Shown here: positions 6,442 to 11,168 of the stretch, one piece after another
How positions within the stretch are numbered: position 1 is the stretch's first letter
Layout: each line of letters starts with the position of its first letter
Assembly (NCBI GenBank): GCA_003542955.1
Contig: DPJP01000473.1
Location: 17,654 to 28,821, forward strand
DNA: 11,168 bases
From: Armatimonadota bacterium
GTDB taxonomy: Bacteria; Armatimonadota; Zipacnadia; Zipacnadales; UBA11051
Direction: 5' to 3'
The notes under the pieces: generated by a model
Told to the model about the DNA's origin: nothing
The model's input: the letters and a program-made list of their open reading frames with translations, nothing else
The model's database searches: none
Made by a program: the position numbers and the translations under genes

Positions 6442-6721
6442 GTTCAAGCTCCCCCTGACTTCGCATTGATCCCGGTGTGCGCCGGCCTGAGTGCTCATCG
6501 AGCCCGCCGGCTGTCTGGCCAGGCTTTCTTCGCCAATGGGGCATATCCCTTTCCAAATGCTACACTATCGCAGGTAGCCATGCGGCCTATTGTGCGCGAC
6601 GCGCCGATGCACAGGCAGGGACACGCGGTCGCGGGTGCGAAAGAGGAAGGGTACCCGGATAGAGAGGCGAAGGCAGCGATACAGCCCCGCACGGCAGGGC
6701 AGGAGCATGGAGGTGCTTCAG
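6442..6721. other. Divergent intergenic region
   Basis: These 280 bases separate the (-) small gene and the (+) lipoprotein gene and must hold promoters for both. The only promoter-like element I see is an extended -10 on the + strand, TGCTACACT at 6558-6566, without a recognisable -35 at the right distance. It would give the lipoprotein a leader of about 150 nt. I see no convincing element on the minus strand, no RNA gene and no strong hairpin. Confidence 0.3.
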
Positions 6722-7411
6722 ATGAGTCTCAGAGCATGGTCTATCGTCTGCATCATTGCGCTGGTCGGCAGCGTGCTGCTCGTCGGATGCCCGAAGCAGA
6801 CCCCGCCAGATCCCGCAATCAACCAGCCACCCGTCGAGTTGCCGCAGCCGCCCGCCGAGGAGCAACCAGCCGAGGAGACAACGCCGCCCGAGCAAGCCGA
6901 GCGGCCCGCGGAGTTCACGTGGAATGAATGGCCCGCCGTCGATCAGATACCCGACGGGCCGCTCACGGGCATGATGCACGGGGAGCCCTTCGAGGCCAAG
7001 ACCGTTCGCATCCAGAAGATGGATGAGGACACCTGGCAGATGCAGATCACCAACGGCGAACTGCTGGACCCCAATAACGTGGCCGGCGTCATCAGCAAGG
7101 ATGATGCATGGCGGTGCCGCTTCACCATCGCGGAGGGCTCCACGACCAGCATCGAGCGGCCCATCGAGGATGGGAAGACCTTCGACGATGAGCATGTCTA
7201 CTACTACTACGAGCAGGGCGATGACAAGCCCTCGATGAGCGTCAACGGTCCGTGGGGTATGGCCATTCAGATCACCGAGTGGACGGTTGAGCAACCCTCC
7301 GGCGACAGCAAGGTGATCGGCACTATGAAGGGGCGCATCGCTCTGGTCATGAAGGACACCGAGAAGAGCTGGGTGGCCGGGGAGTTCGAGGGCCCCGTGT
7401 ATCAGTGGTAG
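6722..7411 (+). CDS. Lipoprotein of unknown function with proline-rich linker
   Basis: This is a 229-aa predicted lipoprotein. It has an N-terminal Arg, a hydrophobic stretch (residues 6-21) and the lipobox LVGC, with C23 the lipidated residue after signal peptidase II cleavage. Residues 24-64 are a Pro/Glu-rich spacer ('PPVELPQPPAEEQPAEE'), which would hold the folded part away from the membrane. Residues 65-229 look like a beta-rich domain ('GPLTGMMHGEPFEAKTVRI', 'TWQMQITNGEL', 'HVYYYYEQ', 'GTMKGRIALVMKD', 'WVAGEFEGPVYQW'). The closing 'GxIALVMKDxxKSWVAGEFE' is typical of small outer-surface beta domains, but I cannot name a family. I chose the ATG at 6722 because GGAGG sits at 6709-6713 and the signal peptide starts here. 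The ATG at 6707 has the ribosome site too close, and the ATG at 6590 would add an Arg-rich non-signal leader. Confidence 0.82.
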   Translation: MSLRAWSIVCIIALVGSVLLVGCPKQTPPDPAINQPPVELPQPPAEEQPAEETTPPEQAERPAEFTWNEWPAVDQIPDGPLTGMMHGEPFEAKTVRIQKMDEDTWQMQITNGELLDPNNVAGVISKDDAWRCRFTIAEGSTTSIERPIEDGKTFDDEHVYYYYEQGDDKPSMSVNGPWGMAIQITEWTVEQPSGDSKVIGTMKGRIALVMKDTEKSWVAGEFEGPVYQW

Positions 7412-7446
7412 GCGAGGCAGAGGACGTCGCGGCGGCCGTCGAGTGG

Positions 7447-7463
7447 CCCGCGAAGGGCGCGGG
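7447..7463 (+). terminator. Hairpin downstream of the lipoprotein gene
   Basis: CCCGCG and CGCGGG pair around a 5-nt loop, 35 nt after the lipoprotein stop codon. There is no T-tract. It is a possible terminator but short, and GC-rich DNA produces such stems by chance. Confidence 0.3.
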
Positions 7464-7471
7464 TGGCCGTG

Positions 7472-7490
7472 GGTGCGGCGGCTGCGGGGG
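7472..7490. repeat. 19-bp direct repeat, copy 1
   Basis: The 19-mer GGTGCGGCGGCTGCGGGGG occurs here and again, identical, at 7681-7699, 209 bp apart inside the same intergenic region. An 'AGCCT' follows both copies, after 0 and 7 extra bases. Neither copy lies in a supported gene. It may be a copy of a dispersed intergenic element; only these two copies are visible. Confidence 0.6.
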
Positions 7491-7532
7491 AGCCTTCGGA
7501 GATGGATTTGTGCCGAGGAGATGGGAGTCCCC

Positions 7533-7548
7533 GCAGACTGAAGTCCGC
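7533..7548. repeat. Short intergenic dyad (GACTGAAGTCC type)
   Basis: GCAGACT (7533-7539) and AGTCCGC (7542-7548) form a near-perfect inverted repeat around GA, with one G-T pair. Variants of 'GCGGACTGAAGTCCGC' are, from general experience, common dispersed elements between genes in several high-GC environmental phyla. Only one copy is visible here, so its repeat status is inferred. Confidence 0.35.
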
Positions 7549-7680
7549 GCTCCATGGTTGCCATGAGATGGGAAGCTCACGAAGGCGGCAGTGTGATCTG
7601 GGAAGGGTGGCCGGGGGCGCGGCGCCGAGACAGGCTGTTCAACATGGTCGCACATCGGCCCTTGTGGTCTGGTGGGGCCC

Positions 7681-7699
7681 GGTGCGGCGGCTGCGGGGG
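7681..7699. repeat. 19-bp direct repeat, copy 2
   Basis: This is an identical copy of the 19-mer at 7472-7490. It lies 54 bp from the stop codon of the convergent cyclodeaminase-like gene. Confidence 0.6.
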
Positions 7700-7752
7700 C
7701 ACGCGGAGCCTGTCGGCGATCGAGCGGCCCGATGTCTCCATGTGTCTGATAC

Positions 7753-8721
7753 CTACAGCAGGTCGAACTCGATCCCCAGGCCCTTCTCGCGGGCCGACTG
7801 GTAGACCCGCTGTGCCGCCGCGACGTGGTTGACCGCCATCCCGGAGTGGATGAACACGATCCGGTCGGTGTCGCTCTGCCGGCCGGTCCGCTCTTCTGCG
7901 ACGATGTCTGCAATCCGCACGGCCTGCCGCTTCGCCGCCTGCTCGGGACCGTAGCTGAACGGGCCGTCCATCACGATCAGGTCCACCCCGGCATAGACCT
8001 CCTCCCGGTGCAGCTCGCACCCCCCGCCGGACAGCGCGATCACCAGCGCGCCCGGCGCAATCCACTCATCCCGCACGATGGGTGTGCACGGGTTGATGGC
8101 AATCGCCGAGACGTCCGAGCCGCGTATGACCTCCTCCGCGCAGGCCGCGGGAGTGACGGCCAGGCCGGTCTGCTGCGACATCTGTGTCACATAGTGGTCG
8201 AGTATGTCCTCGCGCGGATCGAAGGCGAGCACCTCGGTGACGCCAAGGACCTCCCGGAATGCCTGCAGGTGCGTCCTGCCCTGGTTGCCGCAGCCGAGGA
8301 TGCCGACTGTTTCCGCGCCGCCGCGGGCCAGGCACTTCGCCCCGACGGCGGAGAAGGCGGGGGTGACTAACTCGGTCAGCCGCGAGCGCTCCATGGCGGC
8401 CAGCGGCAGCCCGGTGGTGATATCGTTGATCAGCTGCAGCCCGACCGCATAGGGCAGTCGGAACCGGGTGGGGTTGTGGACGCAGGAGGCGCTCGAGGCG
8501 ATGCCCTCGGCCCGGATGTCGCCGCCGACATAGGCGGAGAAGAACTGGAAGTTGCCGTGCGGATCAGGCAGGATGGCGGGGTCGACGCCGGCAAAGAGCG
8601 TGTAGATGGGCGAGTTGACGGCCTGCCCGAGGCCCAGCAGCCGCTGGGCCTGCTCGACGGCCTCGATGACCTCGTGGAGCGATACGGCGGCCGCGACATC
8701 GGCGCTCGAGAGAAGCAGCAT
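7753..8721 (-). CDS. Ornithine cyclodeaminase/mu-crystallin family protein
   Basis: This is an NAD(P)-binding protein of 322 aa, the usual length of the family, and probably cytoplasmic. The N-terminus (LSSADVAAAVSLHEVIEAVE) is typical. 'DITTGLPLAAMERSRLTEL' (100-118) and 'SAVGAKCLARGGAETVGILGCGNQG' (124-148) carry the family signature and a GxGxxG Rossmann motif (G143, G145, G148). 'DVSAIAINPCTPIV' and 'GVDLIVMDG' complete the fold. The Arg of the 'LTxxRTxAxSA' motif, which binds the substrate carboxylate in ornithine cyclodeaminase, is V119 here ('LTELVTPAFSA'), and the upstream catalytic Lys is not evident. The substrate is therefore probably not ornithine; members also include ketimine reductases and alanine/lysine-type enzymes. 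The ATG at 8721 has AGGAGGAG about 7 nt upstream. An in-frame ATG at 8802 sits in the loop of a hairpin and is unlikely. It lies downstream of the secreted-protein gene on the same strand, with a hairpin between them. Confidence 0.86.
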   Translation of the reverse strand: MLLLSSADVAAAVSLHEVIEAVEQAQRLLGLGQAVNSPIYTLFAGVDPAILPDPHGNFQFFSAYVGGDIRAEGIASSASCVHNPTRFRLPYAVGLQLINDITTGLPLAAMERSRLTELVTPAFSAVGAKCLARGGAETVGILGCGNQGRTHLQAFREVLGVTEVLAFDPREDILDHYVTQMSQQTGLAVTPAACAEEVIRGSDVSAIAINPCTPIVRDEWIAPGALVIALSGGGCELHREEVYAGVDLIVMDGPFSYGPEQAAKRQAVRIADIVAEERTGRQSDTDRIVFIHSGMAVNHVAAAQRVYQSAREKGLGIEFDLL

Positions 8722-8789
8722 GCGATTCTCCTCCTGTCCGGCGCCCGCGGGCCGGTTGCCCGACGGTCCCGGCGATCCGTGTGCAGACT

Positions 8790-8818
8790 CCGGGGACGCC
8801 ATGGTGAGGCGTCCCCGG
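8790..8818 (-). terminator. Perfect 11-bp hairpin terminator of the secreted-protein gene
   Basis: CCGGGGACGCC (8790-8800) and GGCGTCCCCGG (8808-8818) pair perfectly around a 7-nt loop. On the minus strand this lies 25 nt after the stop codon of the large secreted-protein gene and ahead of the cyclodeaminase start. There is no T-run, so it is not a canonical intrinsic terminator, but the stem is strong and well placed. It argues that the two minus-strand genes are separate transcription units. Confidence 0.55.
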
Positions 8819-8843
8819 TTGCGTCCGTCATCACGTTACGGTG

Positions 8844-10976
8844 CTATTGCCCGCGCTGGATAGTGCGCTGCTGCAGCACCGCGTTGTTCTGCAGGTTCAG
8901 CATTTGCAGTCTCAACCCACTCGTCTGCAGCGCACCCCAGTTGAGCGGGGCCAGGTTCACCTTTGCGCCCGCCTGCAGGGCGATGTTCGCGAAGGTCGTC
9001 TGCTGCATGCCCTGGGCGACGGGGCCGAGCAGGTTCAGGTTGAACTGCAGGTTCGGAGGGCCGGTGACCTCCAACTCGGTGCCCTGGAGGTTCGGGAGCA
9101 GCTGAAGCTGCTGGGCGCCCAGGTTGCGCAGGTTCGTCAGCACGAAGGCGCGGTCGCCGCCGGACGTCGAGCGGATGAACTGCGCCTGCGTGGGAGCTAT
9201 CGCCTCCGCATTGAGAAGCTGCACGGCCGGTAGCTGGAGCAGACCGGTGAAGCGGATCTCCCCCGCGCCGCCGAACTGCAGGCTGAAGACGCGGCCGTTG
9301 GAGAACAGGTCAAGCTGCCTGGCGCCCTGACCGGCTGCGTTGAAGGTCAGGCTCTTGCCGGCGGCGTTGCCGAAGACGAAGATGTGCGGGGCGTCCGGCG
9401 GCGGCTGCAGGCCGGCGAGGTCAAGCTGCGCGACCGGCCCGCGCTGCAGCACCGTCGGGGGCGCCTGCACCAGCGGCGGCAGGTAGGCAGACATCGGGAT
9501 GCGGGTTGCGGGATTCTGGTTGATCGAGCCGTCCTGGTTAAAGAAGGTGCGGCCGTTCTCATCGGTGATCTGCCGGACCTCGGCGGTGTGGTTGAGAACC
9601 GCGACAACCGTATTCGCGCCGGGCCCGCCGTACTCGGCGCCCGGCAGGTGCGGGTTCGCCGGGGTGCACTCGTCATAGGAGAACAACTGCGCCGTGGTGG
9701 CGGTGCCGCGCGAGAACGTATTCGCGCTCCAGTTCACTGTTGCCACGTCGGGGTCGATTGAGCCGGCCTCATTGCGGCGGTACGGGTTGTTGTTGTCATA
9801 GCAGATGATGCGCCTGGTATTGCCGTCCACCTCGGTGCTATACGGGCAGACCGCGTGGCCCCAGTTGGGCCCCCAGTAGACCAGTACCGGCCGGTTGGTC
9901 ACCTGCGAGACGAGCGACTCCGCGCGGGTGAACACGTCGCGTGGCGTCTGCGTGTTGCAGAGGTTGACGTAGACGTCGAGGACCTCCTGCGTGTACCAGG
10001 CCCCCTGCTGCTGCTGCACGGTCTCACGGGTGGTGTCGTTCCACTCATACCACCAGCAGAACGGTTGGGCCGTGGCGGCATTCTGGAAGTGCGTCGCGTG
10101 GAACATGTGGTCGAACTCGCTGTTGCGCACGCGGAGGCTCGAGACGCTCATCCCGTAGCAGTTGCCGCCCGCGCCGGCCTTGGTGTAGGCGGCATCAAAC
10201 CAGGCCTGCGCGGCGGGGCGGTGGGTGCCGTTGGCGTACTGCACGGTCAACGGGCCGAAGTAGTGGGCGTAGAGCTTCCAGTCAATACTCGCGCGTGAGA
10301 AGTTGGCGAACTGCCAGCCGTGATGCCCGCGGTAGCCGCGCGGCGCCACGACCCGGTACTTGACCACCGCCGTATCCTTGCCGGTGTTGGTGTTGTGCAC
10401 GCGGACGTTGTGCTCCTGATCGAGCGTGGCGCCCGCAGGCACCTTGAAGGCCATTGAGTTCGGGAAGAACTCGCAGTTCATGCCCAGGTAGTTGGACTCG
10501 ACGGCGGTGCCGTTGAAATGCACGACGCAGTTGCCGTCAAACCCATTGCCGAATGCGAATGCCCACGCGCCCGGCGAGCCCTCCGCGGGCCAGATGCTCC
10601 CGATCGCGAAGAGCAGCTCGGCCATCTGCCGCAGGCGCTCGGGGTCGATGCGCGAGAGCGCCAGTGTGTCCTCGCGGATGAGCCGTGCGTAGTTGTCGTC
10701 GAGGGTCACGATGATGCTTGCCTGCAGGTCCGGCGGCAGGGCCCGGAAGCGCGCGGAGGCGCCGGAGGCCTTCTCACCCGTGACGCCCCTGTTCTTGAGG
10801 ATGCTCTCGAATTGCTGCGAGAGCTGGAGCGGTGTGAGCTTGAGTGTCTGGGCGGTCAGTTGGCCATCGACCTTGACGGGCCTGGAGATCGTTGGGCGGC
10901 CCTGGGCCATCGCCATTGCCGCGGTGAGGGCGATCAGCAGTAGAGCCATCAGGAGAAACCTGGGGGTGAACCGCAT
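8844..10976 (-). CDS. Large secreted protein with papain-like cysteine peptidase motifs
   Basis: This is an exported protein of 710 aa. Residues 1-24 are a signal peptide (basic 'MRFTPRF', a Leu/Ala core, cleavage after AMA). Residues 25-130 are helical. Residues 130-210 look like a beta domain ('HFNGTAVESNYLG', 'FKVPAG'). Residues 230-400 resemble a papain-like / bacterial cysteine peptidase core: 'GAGGNCYGMSVSSL' with candidate nucleophile C273, 'YWGPNWGHAVCPY' with candidate H374, and 'ICYDNNNPY' with candidate D394/N395. The order Cys, His, Asp/Asn is correct for the clan. From about 510 to the end the sequence is Leu/Asn/Gln-rich with repeated NL and QL pairs and no recognised family. 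The ATG at 10976 starts the signal peptide and has GGGAAG upstream, although spaced rather far. An in-frame ATG at 11078 would bury the signal. Target and role are unknown. Confidence 0.82.
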   Translation of the reverse strand: MRFTPRFLLMALLLIALTAAMAMAQGRPTISRPVKVDGQLTAQTLKLTPLQLSQQFESILKNRGVTGEKASGASARFRALPPDLQASIIVTLDDNYARLIREDTLALSRIDPERLRQMAELLFAIGSIWPAEGSPGAWAFAFGNGFDGNCVVHFNGTAVESNYLGMNCEFFPNSMAFKVPAGATLDQEHNVRVHNTNTGKDTAVVKYRVVAPRGYRGHHGWQFANFSRASIDWKLYAHYFGPLTVQYANGTHRPAAQAWFDAAYTKAGAGGNCYGMSVSSLRVRNSEFDHMFHATHFQNAATAQPFCWWYEWNDTTRETVQQQQGAWYTQEVLDVYVNLCNTQTPRDVFTRAESLVSQVTNRPVLVYWGPNWGHAVCPYSTEVDGNTRRIICYDNNNPYRRNEAGSIDPDVATVNWSANTFSRGTATTAQLFSYDECTPANPHLPGAEYGGPGANTVVAVLNHTAEVRQITDENGRTFFNQDGSINQNPATRIPMSAYLPPLVQAPPTVLQRGPVAQLDLAGLQPPPDAPHIFVFGNAAGKSLTFNAAGQGARQLDLFSNGRVFSLQFGGAGEIRFTGLLQLPAVQLLNAEAIAPTQAQFIRSTSGGDRAFVLTNLRNLGAQQLQLLPNLQGTELEVTGPPNLQFNLNLLGPVAQGMQQTTFANIALQAGAKVNLAPLNWGALQTSGLRLQMLNLQNNAVLQQRTIQRGQ

Positions 10977-11168
10977 CGGGTACCACTTCCCTGTGCAGAG
11001 ATCGGTACTGGGCCCGGCGTTGAGTGTCGGCGGGGTCGCCTCGTGGCGCAAGAGCCACCCGCCGGGAATCTTGTTCAACGCGGGGGGCGGTGGTCCCTAC
11101 CGAGGGGCGCGGATGGGAGGGGAGTTGGTGGGGCCCCTCCCCGAGAGCGCAAGCGTGTGGTTCGTGGG
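10977..11168 (-). promoter_or_regulatory. Upstream region of the secreted-protein gene
   Basis: These 192 bases precede the secreted-protein gene on the minus strand and should hold its promoter. I see a TTGAAC-like -35 on the minus strand (11076-11081) but no matching -10 box 17 bp on. A short GGAGGGG...CCCCTCC inverted repeat is visible near 11116-11142. I see no gene. Confidence 0.25.

Larger units (their letters stand above)
7412..7752. other. Convergent intergenic region without a gene
   Basis: These 341 bases lie between the ends of the lipoprotein gene and the cyclodeaminase-like gene. They hold a small hairpin (CCCGCG 7447-7452 / CGCGGG 7458-7463), a 19-bp direct repeat pair and a short dyad, each listed separately. 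All six frames look non-coding: the open frames are Arg/Gly/Pro-rich artefacts without ribosome sites or recognisable domains. Confidence 0.6.

Noticed and set aside
6088..6927. 279-codon + strand frame spanning the small gene, the intergenic region and the start of the lipoprotein gene
   Set aside because: It overlaps two better-supported genes, reads as Arg/Ala-rich low-complexity protein towards its end, and lacks a ribosome site.
6587..7564. 325-codon minus strand frame opposite the lipoprotein gene
   Set aside because: The + strand gene has a signal peptide, lipobox and ribosome site; this frame is a Leu/Gly/Arg-rich mirror of it.
7825..8370. 181-codon + strand frame opposite the cyclodeaminase-like gene
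   Set aside because: It is antisense to conserved Rossmann and family motifs, with no domain of its own.
11116..11142. G/C inverted repeat (GGAGGGG...CCCCTCC) near the right edge
   Set aside because: It is in a purine-rich, GC-biased stretch where such short stems arise by chance, and it does not match a known element.
1..11168. CRISPR arrays, tRNA or rRNA genes, insertion sequences, integrases
   Set aside because: I looked for regularly spaced repeats, cloverleaf-like segments, transposase motifs and terminal inverted repeats and found none.

Overview
The window is about 11.2 kb of high-GC bacterial DNA. It carries nine genes I can support, several convergent gene ends with hairpins, and one textbook promoter. 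Nothing in it is a firm taxonomic marker. The high GC, a lipobox lipoprotein with a proline-rich linker, a large secreted protein and an intergenic dyad of the 'GACTGAAGTCC' kind would fit a free-living high-GC phylum of the sort often known from environmental genomes. That placement is a guess.

Layout. (1) 89-1195 (+) encodes a dihydroorotate-dehydrogenase/PreA-like flavoprotein with a C-terminal iron-sulfur tail; its reading frame stays open to the left edge. (2) 1196-1476 holds a possible degraded gene end, then a perfect sigma70-type promoter whose spacer contains a 16-bp palindrome. (3) 1477-2804 (+) is a compact operon of a HigB/RelE-like toxin, a HigA/XRE-like antitoxin and a SecB-like chaperone. 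This is the gene order of toxin-antitoxin-chaperone (TAC) modules, and it is the most interesting system here. (4) A strong hairpin at 2862-2900 separates it from a convergent (-) unit at 2945-6441: a small protein of unknown function followed by a 1047-residue protein with a PLD-like nuclease domain, an SF2 helicase and a DUF3427-like C-terminus. TAC modules and PLD-helicases both occur in phage-defence settings, so 1.4-6.4 kb reads as a small defence or stability island. (5) 6722-7411 (+) is a lipoprotein of unknown function. (6) 7412-7752 is a convergent intergenic region with a 19-bp direct repeat and a dyad. (7) 7753-8721 (-) is an ornithine cyclodeaminase/mu-crystallin family protein. 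(8) 8844-10976 (-) is a large secreted protein with a papain-like Cys/His/Asn arrangement and a Leu/Asn/Gln-rich C-terminal half.

How the genes work together. In the TAC operon the antitoxin should neutralise the toxin and repress the promoter through the palindrome. The SecB-like protein should stabilise the antitoxin through its C-terminal tail. The helicase pair probably acts on DNA independently of the TAC. The flanking enzymes (DHOD-like and cyclodeaminase-like) both keep their cofactor folds but appear to have lost classical catalytic or substrate-binding residues, so their substrates are probably not the textbook ones.
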